A stretch of DNA of 64,000 nucleotides from Nemophila menziesii (Eukaryota; Streptophyta; Magnoliopsida; Boraginales; Hydrophyllaceae), in contig JARWIR010000001.1 in the NCBI GenBank assembly GCA_029959085.1, positions 19,831,730 through 19,895,729 of the forward strand. Reading direction: 5' to 3'. The notes beneath the pieces were generated by a model. The model was not told the DNA's origin. It did no database searches and was given only the letters and a program-made list of their open reading frames with translations. Within the stretch, counting starts at the first letter, position 1. Each line of letters opens with the position of its first letter. Both the position numbers and the translations under genes were made by a program. Shown here one piece after another: positions 34,110 through 45,824 of this stretch.

Positions 34110-35641
34110 TGGTGGTGCCTAGGGTGTGATAAAAATAAGATTAAAATAAGCCAAGAAACTACGCACTCTCACCCTAGACAGGCACAGTACTGCAAGTATT
34201 ACAGGACGTATGCAAGTTTTAGTTCCCTGAGTTCGTTCTCAGGGACTTAAGTGTGTTACTCGCGTGAGTAGGAATATCGAGTAAAAGTAAATAATTAGAA
34301 GACAGTAAATTAAAGCAAATAAATTCGAGATTCAAGAAGTAAACTAATTAAAACTAGGAAAATAAAGACAATAAAGTAAAGATTAAGAATATGAGATGAG
34401 AAGTATAGCTCAGGTTTTGCTAGTATGCACTAATCCTTCTAATTCTATCTATGAATCTAGTTAATAAGGGAGAATATTAGCTCTTGGTATACTTAGTCAG
34501 GATTCTAAATTCCCATACCTTAGACCTTGAGAGCGACTAAGGGGGCTACGGCACAACCAAGAAGTGTTTTATCTTAGGGTTATCAAACGCCACTAAGGCC
34601 CTAAGCAAATACTGCAATCCTGGTGATATGGTGGTTAAAACAAGCCCTAATGACTATCTAGTTAGAATCATGTTTTGTCAGAACTAATATCGACACTAGA
34701 CATTATGTGGTGGTTCAATAGTTAAACACCCTGTCAAGGAGACCGTCTAACTACTATTAAAACAATCCTAAAGTGATCAGTTCTAGGAAAGACATTAAAT
34801 CAAAACACATAAACAAATATTAAGTAAGAAGCTAATATCAAATTAAAACATATAATTCCCAAAGAAACTTAGATAGAAGAATTATAATTCATAGATTATA
34901 CATTATGCAAAACCCAAGCTATGGGGGGTTTAGTTCATACCTGAAGGAAATAAACTAAAAGAAATTACAAAAGACATCATCTTGCTCTCTACAATAAACT
35001 GGAAGAATAAAACCTTAAGAACTAATTACTATGAGGCAAGGGTTATTTACAAGTGATATAAGGGTGTATTTATAGGTGTTTAGAAGACCTAATTCGTTTT
35101 CTTGAGGAAGAGGTAAGGTATTGGACTTCTAGCCCAACTCAAATTCGTATGGAAATAAAGATAAACACTGCTGGACCGTTTTGAGCATATCTTCTTCGTT
35201 ATTGGTCGGTTTGAGCTCCATAAGATACCAAAAGAATCGTAACAGAATTATATTGCCCCTATAGAAGGAAATTACCAAAATCGGCCTATTTCTTAGGTAA
35301 AAACGCACATCTTTAGACGTGTATGCAGAATCCCAGATTTAGGCAGCTTTTCCTTTTCCATCTTTTTAGCTTTTGTTTCCTTATCTCCAATTACCATGCA
35401 AATCTCTTTCCATAAGTTGTTGTATTTGACTTGGACTCTAATTAAGCTCCATAATTATCTTTAAAGCTACACACTAAATAAACAATTAAACCCAATATGC
35501 TCTAAAAATAATAATTCTACAAATCAAGACTCAAAATAGGAAAGTGCCCTAAAACTCAAGAAAATCGACATTAAAGACTTCTAAATCACTAAAAATGATG
35601 TCTCATCCTAATATAAATCTATCACAAATGAGGAGATATCA
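34110..35641 (-). repeat. 3' LTR of the Athila-type element
   Basis: Starts TGGTGGTGCCTAGGG and ends GAGGAGATATCA in plus orientation, matching 42472-44005. A polypurine tract (reverse complement of AGACCCCCAAC, 35642-35652) lies directly inside. Confidence 0.92.
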
Positions 35642-37232
35642 AGACCCCCAACTCAAAGTTGTATCGTCCCGATACAATAAAGATAAAAACATAGGGAAGT
35701 CTATAAATACACACTTATAAAATTCTCAACGCAAAGGAAAAAGCATAGCAGAATATATAGAATAAACCTAAAGCACATAACTCAGAAAATTTCATGCAAT
35801 AATATTCATAAACTACATACCTGTACACTTCTCATATCCACAGTCAACACGGCTTGAATTCAAGATCAGATTAGTTTCGCAATGTAAGAAGGATTGGGAC
35901 TTTACTCAGTTCCCCAAGAGAGCTATAGATTGTTCATCAATTTTCACTAGTTTTCAAAGCTCCACTTAACTACTCTCTAATGGCTCAATCACTTCTCAAT
36001 TACATAGCATAGAATCAAAAGGTCTTTAAGGTTGTAATGTAGGCTTAGGGACGGTATGATAGTATATTTGGATAATTTGGAGTGAGCTTTTGGCTCTCTC
36101 GTCACTAGCCATCAACGAATCGCCCTAGAGCTTGAGTTACTCTCATAAAACGTTTCTCACTCAACCCAATGGATTCCTTGATGCACAATTTAGCATCCCC
36201 AATAACCTAAATTAAAGCTTAAGATGTTCACATATAAATCCACTTTGCCGGTCCGAATATATATATTTCCGTTTCTTTTCAAATCAATTTCTATAGCTAT
36301 GACTCTCTTTTTAATGTTGAGATATCACACTAATTTCTCATATATATTTTTTTTTCTTTTAATGCCCTTGTTGGCAAAATTAGCTCGTAACTTCTTTTCC
36401 ATTGACTATTACCCCGGCAAAGGGTTACAGTAAAAATCTGTGAAACATCATCAATATAAAGCACAAAGCACAATTAATAAGCTAAAAAATCCCAACCCAA
36501 TAACAATTCCCATAATGGTGGACCCACCACCCCAAACTCAAGCTCTAAAACAACTGTCTATGCATCGCGATTCGAGTGCGGGTCATATGGAAAAGTCCTA
36601 TAATCTAAAGGGATATGGCTTATAACGTGGTTCAATAAAAAGCTTTAGAAAGGCTAGAAGGGGCTGAGAAGGATATAGCATATAATGTCAAAAATCACAA
36701 GGTGAGAAGGTATAAAAAGGCTTCAAGGGCTTCAAATATGAAAGAACCGCCTTAATCACTTTCTACACTATGTAATTTCGTTATTTTCTTACCTTTAGCA
36801 CTTTCATCAAATGGTTTTTCAACTAGCTTGGATCTCACGGCCTACACACTTTCAAGGTTCCATGAGATCGAACATACTTTCTATCGCATTGCTCACTAAT
36901 CTTTTCTTTACTATCAACGTGTGTTTTCCTGCAAATACTCAAAGCATACAAATACATAGCTCATAAACATATTACTTACTATCATTAATTCACTGAGCTT
37001 ATGCTTTCAAGCTATTAAACACACTCTACATTTAATTCCCATGTATCAAAAAATTTAATTTCTACCAAAAAAACAGAAAAATGGAGATGAGAGACAACGA
37101 ATCCCCACACCCCCAACTCAAAAATGAGCCGTGTCCCCACGACTCGAAAAAGTCTCGAAAAACAGAAATTAAAATTAGCAGATAGACATATTTACAGAAA
37201 TGGTAAGGAAGAAAGAGAACATACTATCGAGG

Positions 37233-38428
37233 CTATTGCCTCGTATCATTGACATCCAAGGTTGGAATTGCTGGACCTTTCGTTAATTGCTCAAGGAGTT
37301 TCATGATGTGCACTTGATTAGCGTTGATTTGTGCCACATCATTGACTAAGGAAGTTTGAGCTGCTTCGAATTTCGTTAAACGCTCCTCCATCTTCTCTTG
37401 CCAACTTTGCTCCCTTTCTTCTTTCGAGACTTGCGTAGAACCCGCTCTTCGAAAGATATCCTTGATCCAAGCATTATCAATATAACTCGTCTTAAATTCG
37501 AGTTTCTCTTCTTCACCCAATATAACATTCGATTTTCGCACAAGACACGTGATCATAGTAGGAAATTTAACATTATAAACTGATTTAGGAGAGACCGAAA
37601 ATCGTATCACCTCCTCATAGATCAACTGTGCCACATCAACTTCTTCTCCTCTCAAAATACAGTCCAAAAGTAGAGCGTACTTCATAGTCACATCCAAAGT
37701 TCGTGTGTTCCCAAAGATATTAGGGACAAGGAAATTGTGCCAAATTCGCGCATCCGATTGAAGATATTTGTAAGGCCAAGGTGCCTTCAATTCTCCCTTA
37801 TGTGATTGCACTTTCTCTTTGTCTAATACATGCTCAAAAAGTAATTCCTCATCAAAGATTTTTCACTTAGCAACCACTTCTTCAAATTTGCAAAAACCTT
37901 CAATTTCTTAAACTTGAAGTGGTTCCTAATCTCCTCAACTGTGAAAGGAACTAGCTTTCCTCTAATCGGAACACCATTACTATCTCGGCTAAAGAGGCCT
38001 AAATAGAATTCCAAAACTAACTCATGACATAGTTCAGAACGTCTTACCATGAACGTAGACCAACGCAGTTTCTCACCAAGCTCTAAGAATCTCGCGTATT
38101 CTCCTGTACCAACTTCTTCCTTGAATCCTTTCTCATAAGCAAAAGGTAGTTCTTTTAACTGTTTCTCTGCGGAAATCTTCAGGGCCCTTGAAGTATCCTC
38201 TTTTTCTTTGGGTGCAGGATCTTGTTGAGGTTGTGTTTTCTCCTTTGCATAAAAGTAAAGCTTTTTACCATTACGATCAAACAAAGGTATCCCACTTTTC
38301 TCAACTTTCTCTTTACCCTTTGATTAAGAACTAGCACCTTTGTCAATTGATTTCTTCTTGTTTAAATCCAATCCCTTGTTACTCTTCACCTCCCTCTTGT
38401 TAGCTAAAATTGTTGTTCTATTAGTCAT
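37233..38428 (-). pseudogene. Athila ORF in the envelope position (putative plant transposon protein domain), broken
   Basis: The first ATG at 38428 gives MTNRTTILANKREVKSNKGL; that frame meets TAA at 38326-38324 (codon 35), resumes to about 37823, then shifts frame and continues 37811-37233. The segments LRWSTFMVRRSELCHELVLE and DARIWHNFLVPNIFGNTRTL, then YALLLDCILRGEEVDVAQLI, fit the conserved domain found in the ORF downstream of pol in Athila elements (Pfam putative plant transposon protein). The C-terminus has a heptad-like coiled-coil stretch. Its function is unknown; the family call is from remembered pattern. Confidence 0.7.
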
Positions 38429-38869
38429 CTTCAATTAACCCCCAACTCAAAGCTTTAGCAACCCTTGAAATTTGAACATGTGAATTAATGGTTGAACAAG
38501 CTTGATTTGGCCTAGGATAGGTGAATTGATGATGAATCTCTATGTGGGTGAGGTGGATTTGTAATGGGTTGGCTTGGATTTAAGAAATTGTAGGATGAAT
38601 TTTGAAAATTTGGCTCCTTGATTCTTCAATTTGAATGGATTTGGTGAAGATTGGGTGTTTGATTCTCTCTTGTAATGATGTGGAGAGAAGGTTTGATGTG
38701 TTTTTCTTGATGATTGGGTAGTGTTTTGGTGATTGGTGAAGGTTTTGATGAGCTTCAATGGAGTTAGGAGAGTTTTGGAGAAGAGAAAGAGGTTTAAGGT
38801 TTAATAAATTTGGAATAATGAGCTCAATACCTCTTTTATAACTTGAAACCCTTTCTTTTCTCTCTCTGG

Positions 38870-39240
38870 CGGCTCGTGGGGACCATGGTGCGGACCATGG
38901 GGTGTACCGCGGGGTACACCGCAGCTTCTGTTGCTTGAATTTTTTACCCACTGGATAATACCTGTGGTACAACCCCGTGGCACGTGTTTCTGAGCTGCGG
39001 ACCATGGCGCGGTGTACCGCGGGGGTAGTCCGTGGCTTCTACGACAAAATACCCGTGGACCTACCCCGTGGCACGTGTTGACCAGCGGACCAGGGCACGG
39101 TGCATGGGGTAGTCCGCGCCTTCTTTTTTTCTCGGTTCTGGATAAAACCCGCGGTGCAACCCGTGGCACGAGTTTTCACCCCGCGGACCATACCTGCGGT
39201 ATAGGGGGTACACCATGGGGTAGTCCGCGCAGGTCATTCT
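38870..39240 (-). repeat. GC-rich tandem repeats, about four degenerate 85-110 bp units, between pol and the downstream ORF
   Basis: Units begin with GGACCATGG or a variant (about 38885, 38998, 39084, 39183) and share CCCGTGGCACG and GGTAGTCCGCG words. Many internal palindromes (ACCGCGGGGTACACCGC-like) could fold. GC content is far above its surroundings. Tandem repeats in this interval are known in Tat/Athila-lineage elements. Confidence 0.8.
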
Positions 39241-39459
39241 TGCGCTCCAAAAATTTTCGTTTTCTTCCCTAACTCGATTTCTCCATTCCTACACACCAAA
39301 AACACTAATACCTTTTTCAAATATGCATTATCAACTAAAAACAACTAAATTAAACTTAAACTAAAAAGCATAAAAGACATGAAAATTAAAAAAACTACGG
39401 GTTGTCTCCCGTACAGCACTTTTGTTTAACGTCTTTCAAAGTTAGACGTGTTACCTCTG

Positions 39460-40947
39460 TCAAGATTTGCGAATATAGCCTCCCCAACAACGAGTAAGGC
39501 TATGAACGTCAACTAATCTGCGCTTGACCCCAGTTTTGGGGTGAATTTCTATCACCTTGGCTGAAACAACCTTAGTGACAATGAATGGTCCCATCCACGA
39601 GTCTTTGAAACTTCGTGGCCTATTCTCGCGTTTGTGAGCTTTCCATAGAACTTCATGGCCAACCCCAAACTCAATGTTTGGCTCAGTATCCACAGGCTTT
39701 AAGTGGATCTCCTCAGGAGGGACTTTGTGATGTGAAAGACTGTGGATGACAGGAACGGTGGGATCTAACTTCCTTAGTTTCTTACCCAAGACATAGAAGG
39801 TCTCGGATACATTCTTTGCATGAAGGGTAATGGTCCCTTCTTGGAAGTTGATCACACTTTGACTTGTGGCCATGAAAGGCCGTCCAAGTATAATTGGAAC
39901 CTGCTTATCTGCATCAAACTCAAGAATAACAAAGTCAGTAGGGATGGCGATATTACCTGCACGGACTAAAACGTCCTCCACTGTTCCCCATGTCCTTTCC
40001 ACTGAGTTGTCAGCAAACTGCAACTTCACTGGAGTTTTCTCTGATTTCTGAAGTCCAAATCTTTCGAACACGGACTTAGGCATAAGATTCACACCAGAAC
40101 CCACATCGTACATAGCTTTCACTTTGAGCATACCATGTAATTGAATAGGAAGGTTGAAACTTCCCGGATCTGTAAGCTTTGTTGGTAGCTCTTTTTCACT
40201 TCTTCTCAAAACCCTCAGGTTCTCTCTCAGGATCTCTACACTCGCCTCTTTCTCAGGAATAACTTGCGTAAACACTTGTTGTGGTGTAAGTCCTCTCTTT
40301 GCAATCTCAAGCATTTGGGCGTTAATATTTTCGGGTTGATACGCCTCTACAAATGTCTTGAGTACAGTGTCATCTTTAGGGTTTGTATCAGGAATAGTTG
40401 ATGACACTGGTTGAACAATGGGTGGCGACTCCACCTTCTCTTCTTCTTTCTCTTCTTGCACAGCAGGTGCAACTTCATCTTCTTTCTCTTTTGAGGCTTC
40501 TTCCTCTTTCTCTTTAGCCAGCTCAGCTGCGTAATCTACCACCGATCTAATCTCCTCTTGCATCTTCCTCAGTAGCTGTATAAATTCAGCTTTCTCTTGA
40601 TCGTCCTCCACATAAACTTCAGAACAGTCAGATTCCACGGGGCTAGACTTGGTTGGTTCTTCTTCAGTACTCGGAACTTCCACGGCACTAATGGCAGCAT
40701 GTGGTATTTCTTTTTCTTCAATTTCAAGGCATATAGCCTTGCAAGCTTCGAACCCAACATTTTTTTCACCTCCTTCGATTGCCTTTACTTCTTTTTGTTC
40801 TATTACATTTGGTAGAACTTCGTTTAATTGTTTTACTTGAGTACTTAACATTTGAAGTACGGGATCGTGTCCTCGGACCTTTTCATCCTGAGCGTTTATA
40901 GTCGTGGTCAAACGGTCTAGAGCTTGTACTATCTGTTGATTATCCAT
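39460..40947 (-). pseudogene. Athila protease fused in frame to the integrase C-terminal tail (pol deletion derivative)
   Basis: A 495-codon frame in the same frame as gag, separated from it by one TAG and 11 sense codons. Residues about 75-200 are Glu/Lys-rich and low complexity. The retropepsin-like region follows: KAMYDVGSGVNLMPKSVFER with a DVGSG active site (usually D-GAS/T), then PFMATSQSVINFQEGTI. Directly after it, SWMGPFIVTKVVSAKVIEIH and LTRCW correspond to the end of Athila integrase (GPF…V-I). RT, RNase H, the integrase zinc region and the DDE core are all missing with no frame break, so a fusion product could still be made. It would process but not copy or integrate. Confidence 0.85.
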
Positions 40948-40980
40948 AGATCCTTCTTGCGGATACTGAGGTAAAGCTTT

Positions 40981-42315
40981 CTAATCTAATGAATCGGTAT
41001 AGACGTCTTGAGCGGGTTGTTGTGGGGGAGCAGGTCTATTCTGATATTGATTTTGATACTGACCTCTCTGTTGGAAAGAGTTGTTCTGGGGGCGCGGTTG
41101 ATAATGACCAGGATTGGCGGCCCCTTGTGGATTTGAATACTGCATACCCGGATGGTTTCGGTTACCCCATCGGTTGGATATAAAGTAAACAGATTGCGGA
41201 TTTGATTCGCACTCTTCCCATGTATGATCGTTAACCCCACATTGTTGACAACCTTGTGCTTCGTGTACTACTTTTGTAGCGGCTAAATTCTTTTCCATTT
41301 CTATTTTCAGCTCCTTGATTTGATTTTCTAAAGCGGATATTTGAGCTGAGTTCGCAGTTTCTGCGTCTAAACGAAGCGTTCCTCGGGTCTTTGCTACAGA
41401 AGCTCGCGTTGAAGGCCAACTTCTTTCTTGTTCCATAATATTCTCCAAAACCTCGGAAGCTTCATTGTGATTCATGGACACAAAATTACCCTTTCCAATG
41501 TTATCCACATTTTCTCTACCTTTATCATTAAGACCTTCATAGAACATAGCAAGTTGTAGAGCAGGTGTATAACCATGGAGCGGACATCGAGTTAATTTTT
41601 GTTGAAACCTTGTCCATGCTTCTCCCACTGTTTCTCCATCTTCTTGGCAAAATCTTGCATGCTCGGTTTGATCTTTAAGTCTCATGATCTTCGGATAAAA
41701 TCGATTAAAGAACGCGGCTTGAAGTTCTCTCCAAGAATGAATGGTTCCATGTGGTTGTCTTTCTAGCCAATCGCTAGCTCTTCCGGTCAAGAAAAACGAA
41801 AACATATGACAATACAGTTGCTCGCGTGTAATGCCAGGAGTAATGTAGGCATTACAAATCTGCATGAACTTCTGAATCGCTTTTACCGGATCTTGTATTG
41901 CTGTACCAGTATAGAGTCCGAAACTTTGGAATTGACTAAGCATACCCGGATCGGGTCTAAATTTGATATTCGGAATCTCAGGAGGGCGGTATCCGATTGG
42001 TTGAACATGGAATGGTACATTAAGGCCAGGAAGGTCTTGTTCAACTCGGTTTTGTTGATTATTAAGATTATTCTGCCCATTACCTCCTCCTACTGGTAGT
42101 TGTTGTCCTTCTTGTCCACCAAGTGGTGGATCTTGTGGATGTTCACCGAGAGGTGGATCTTGAGCACCAAGGGGAGGGTCTTGTTGAACCCCTCCAAGTG
42201 GTGGATTTAGTTGGGTTGCCATTGATCTTCTTAAGGATCTTTCCTCACGAACACGTTTGATGTAAACTCTAAAGCTCCTCTCAGGCTCTGGTAACGGAGG
42301 CCAAGAATTAAACAC
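40981..42315 (-). CDS. Athila-type gag polyprotein
   Basis: An intact 444-codon frame; the true start is probably the ATG at codon 32 (MATQLNPPLGG). A proline-rich stretch with repeated DPPLG words is followed by the retrotransposon gag domain (FMQICNAYITPGITREQLYC, SFFLTGRASDWLERQPHG, AAFFNRFYPKIMRLKDQ), and near the C-terminus by a CCHC knuckle CQQCGVNDHTWEEC. It would form the capsid-like particle that packages the RNA. The stop TAG at 40983-40981 is followed in frame by protease. In related elements gag and pol are usually one ORF, so this TAG is either a mutation or a readthrough site. Confidence 0.88.
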   Translation of the reverse strand: MFNSWPPLPEPERSFRVYIKRVREERSLRRSMATQLNPPLGGVQQDPPLGAQDPPLGEHPQDPPLGGQEGQQLPVGGGNGQNNLNNQQNRVEQDLPGLNVPFHVQPIGYRPPEIPNIKFRPDPGMLSQFQSFGLYTGTAIQDPVKAIQKFMQICNAYITPGITREQLYCHMFSFFLTGRASDWLERQPHGTIHSWRELQAAFFNRFYPKIMRLKDQTEHARFCQEDGETVGEAWTRFQQKLTRCPLHGYTPALQLAMFYEGLNDKGRENVDNIGKGNFVSMNHNEASEVLENIMEQERSWPSTRASVAKTRGTLRLDAETANSAQISALENQIKELKIEMEKNLAATKVVHEAQGCQQCGVNDHTWEECESNPQSVYFISNRWGNRNHPGMQYSNPQGAANPGHYQPRPQNNSFQQRGQYQNQYQNRPAPPQQPAQDVYTDSLD

Positions 42316-42447
42316 TGTGAATCCTGAAAAAGACTAAATCAAACCACAAGCGTAAATCTGGAAAAATAAAAACTAAAAACTGAAAAGTAAAACCTAATTA
42401 AAAACTACTACTTGAAATAGATAACCCACACGCTAACGAGACACAAG

Positions 42448-42465
42448 TCCCCGGCAGCGGCGCCA
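42448..42465 (-). promoter_or_regulatory. Primer-binding site complementary to tRNA-Asp
   Basis: TCCCCGGCAGCGGCGCCA on the plus strand matches the 3' end of plant tRNA-Asp (TCCCCGGCAACGGCGCCA) with one difference. It sits six bases inside the 5' LTR edge at 42472. The Asp primer is typical of Athila elements. Confidence 0.9.
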
Positions 42466-42471
42466 AAAACT

Positions 42472-44005
42472 TGGTGGTGCCTAGGGTGTGATAAAAATAA
42501 GATTAAAATAAGCCAAGAAACTACGCACTCTCACCCTAGACAGGCACAGTACTGCAAGTATTACAGGACGTATGCAAGTTTTAGTTAGTAAGTTGAGTTC
42601 GTTCTCAGGGACTTAAGTGTGTTAATCGCGTGAGTAGGAATATCGAATAAAAGTAAATAATTAGAGGACAGTAAATTAAAGCAAATAAATTCGAGATTCA
42701 AGAAGTAAACTAATTAAAACTAGGAAAATAAAGACAATAAAGTAAAGATTAAGAATATGAGATGAGAAGTATAGCTCAGGTTTTGCTAGTATGCACTAAT
42801 CCTTCTAATTCTATCTATGAATCTAGTTAATAAGGGAGAATATTAGCTCTTGGTATACTTAGTCAGGATTCTAAATTTCCATACCTTAGACTTTGAGAGC
42901 GACTAAGGGGGCTACGGCACAACCAAGAAGTGTTTTATCTTAGGGTTATCAAACACCACTAAGGCCCTAAGCAAATACTGCAATCCTGGTGATATGGTGG
43001 TTAAAACAAACCCTAATGACTATCTAGTTAGAATCATGTTTTGTCAGAACTAATATCGACACTAGACATTATGTGGTGGTTCAATAGTTAAACACCCTGT
43101 CAAGGAGACCATCTAACTACTATTAAAACAATCCTAAAGTGATCAGTTCTAGGAAAGACATTAAATCAAAACACATAAACAAATATTAAGTAAGAAGCAA
43201 ATATCAAATTAAAACATATAATTTCCAAAGAAACTTAGATAGAAGAATTAGAATCCATAGATTATACATTATGCAAAACCCAAGCTATGGGGAGTTTAGT
43301 TCATACCTGAAGGAAATAAACTAAAAGAAATTACAAAAGACATCATCTTGCTCTCTACAATAAACTGGAAGAATGAAACCTTAAGAACTAATTACTATGA
43401 GGCAAGGGTTATTTACAAGTGATATAAGGGTGTATTTATACGTGTTTAGAAGACCTAATTCGTTTTCTTGAGGAAGAGGTAAGGTATTGGACTTTTAGCC
43501 CAACTCAAATTCGTATGGAAATAAAGATAAACACAGCTGGACCGTTTTGAGCATATCTTCTTCGTTATTGGTCGGTTTGAGCTCCATAAGATACCAAAAG
43601 AACCGTAACAGAATTATCTTGCCCCTAATTTGGAAATTACCAAAATCGGCCTATTTCTTAGGTAAAAATGCACATCTTTAGACGTGTATGCAGAATCCCA
43701 GATTTAGGCAGCTTTTCCTTTTCCATCTTTTTAGCTTTTGTTTCCTTATCTCCAATTACCATGCAAATCTCTTTCCGTAAGTTGTTGTCTTTGACTTGGA
43801 CTCTAATTAAGCTCCATAATTATCTTTAAAGCTACACACTAAATAAACAATTAAACCCAATATGCTCTAAAATAATAATTCTACAAATCAAGACTCAAAA
43901 TAGGATAGTGCACTAAAACTCAAGAAAATTGACATTAAAGACTTCTAAATCACTAAAAATGATGTCTCATCCTAATATAACTCTATCACAAATGAGGAGA
44001 CATCA
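42472..44005 (-). repeat. 5' LTR of the Athila-type element
   Basis: Near-identical to 34110-35641. The largest visible difference is near 42585-42600, where this copy carries a few extra bases (TTAGTAAGTTGAG). It ends GGAGACATCA, followed by the GTACC duplication at 44006-44010. Confidence 0.92.
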
Positions 44006-44229
44006 GTACCCAATTCTAAATTAATATGGAAACGAAGCAAGCCTTCTAAAATCCCTACAAGATATAATTTGACTTTGTTTTGTGTATAACTCAACCACAT
44101 AAAATCATAGGATCGGGATGGATCAAAAAGGAAAATATCAAGACTGTATAAAAGTAAAAAGGAGAAACAACTAAAATATGGTTATGAAAGTAAAAAAGGT
44201 ACGAAAAACGCGTGGTATTAAAAAAATGA

Positions 44230-45725
44230 GTTCGGGACTGGGTTTTACATTTTGTGTACAATATCACAAAAACCAATAATTTTGTGTGATCCTGAAACTT
44301 ACAAAATCACAACACACACAATAACAAAGAAAAGAAAAAAAATTAATATGATGGGATCCGTTACTTTAGCGTTGGAGATCCTAAACCCTAAAACCATATA
44401 CCTAACCCTAAAAACCCTAAACTCCAAAGTATTTCATATACCTTAAAAACCCTAGACATTAAACAAAAAATCTCAATCAAATTTTTAATCTTTTTTAAAT
44501 ATCTTATTTATCGAAACTTGTTGTAATTGGACAATAATTTAGGTATTATGGTAATTGAAAGACATAAAAACTTGATTTTTGTGTATATCTATAATACAAA
44601 AGCTCATACAGATTATGTAATTAGAATATTAAAGTATTTGATTTTGTGTGTTACAATAATACACAAAATAGCAAAATCAGTGTTTATGTATTAATGTAAC
44701 ACAAAAATATTAATTATGTATATTGTTTTAACACATAAAGGAAATAAATGTTTGAAATTAAGAAAATGATTGTGTGTACTCCAGTGGAACACACAAAATT
44801 ATAAGGTTACGGTGGAATAAAAAGAAAAACTTCGAGACAGTAAAATAGTACATAGAAGAAACAACTTAAATTATGTTTATAAGAGTAAAAAAAGGTAAAG
44901 CAGGTGTTTGATATAACATAAATATTAGTTTGGGATTGATTTTTACATTTTGTGTAAAATAGAAATACAAGTACTAGTAGTTTGTGTGTTCTTATAACAC
45001 ACAAAATCATAGAGAAATGAAAAAAATTACTAATATGATGGGGTATGTGATTTTGTGTGTTCCAAAAATACAAAAACTTCATTTTGTGTAATACTGGAAC
45101 ATACAAAATAATAGAGAAAGGGGAAAAATGATTGATATGACATGGTCTGCCACTTAAAAACCATTAAACTTTAACACAAAAAATCATAAAATCTTAACCC
45201 TAATAACAATAAACTCAAAACCTGAAAACCCTAAAACTCTAACCCTTAAACCCTAACCCTAAATCTAATAACACTAACTCTAAACATAAACCCCCTTAAT
45301 CCTAAATCCTAAAAGAATAAAAAGGACTAATATGACGGGGTTTGTGATTTTGTGTGTTCGAGGAATACAGAAAAACCGAGTTTTGTGTATTCCCGTAATA
45401 TACAAAAACAAAAGAAGGAGAAATAGGACTAGTATGATGGGGCCAATGATTTTATATGTTCCAGGAATACATTAAACTGGAACACACAAAATCGAGTCTT
45501 GTGTGATCTGAAAGTACACAAAATTGAGTTTTTTGTGTTCCAAGAACAAAAAAAATTCAATTTTTATGCGTTACAATAATACACAAAATTGTCTTGTAAC
45601 ATACAAGATCATAGAGAAGGAGAGAAATGACTAGTAGGTATGTCATTTTGTGTGGTCTAGTGCTACACAAAATAGTCGGTTTGTGTGTTCTTGCGATACA
45701 CAAAATTACAGACAGAAAAGGGCTT
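44230..45725. repeat. Array of short inverted repeats (TTTTGTGT … ACACAAAA) with telomere-like CCCTAAA stretches
   Basis: TTTTGTGT/ATTTTGTGTGTTC and its reverse complement ACACAAAAT recur many times, often paired to form hairpins with spacers of about 10-15 bases (for example near 44765-44800, 45050-45100, 45340-45420, 45480-45600, 45640-45710). Embedded are runs of AACCCTAAA variants at about 44385-44455 and 45190-45310, resembling the plant telomere repeat but imperfect. No ORF of interest. Confidence 0.6.
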
Positions 45726-45824
45726 GACCAAATTACTATTTTTATTTTTGTGATTTTTTTTTAAAATTAGTTATGAATTTTAAAAAAAAATCACGGACAC
45801 GCGCGTGTGATGAAATTAGTTGGT

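Larger units (their letters stand above)
34110..44005 (-). mobile_element. Complete Athila-type Ty3/gypsy element, 9.9 kb, lacking RT, RNase H and integrase core
   Basis: Two near-identical LTRs (34110-35641 and 42472-44005) and GTACC target duplications define it. The primer site next to the 5' LTR is complementary to plant tRNA-Asp, as in Athila elements. On the minus strand the order is gag (42315-40981), protease joined in frame to an integrase C-terminal tail (40947-39460), a GC-rich tandem-repeat block (38870-39240), then an envelope-position ORF (38428-37233) and the 3' LTR. The 6.8-kb interior has no reverse transcriptase. LTR similarity is high by eye (scattered substitutions and a few small indels), so the insertion is fairly young and must have used enzymes supplied by another element. 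Confidence 0.93.

Noticed and set aside
38580..39169. Minus-strand open frames rich in Pro, Arg and Gly over the GC-rich repeats
   Set aside because: Open only because the tandem repeats are GC-rich; composition is repeat-driven and there is no known domain.
44388..45310. Telomere
   Set aside because: CCCTAAA-like words are short, imperfect and interrupted; sequence continues on both sides, so at most this is interstitial telomere-like DNA.
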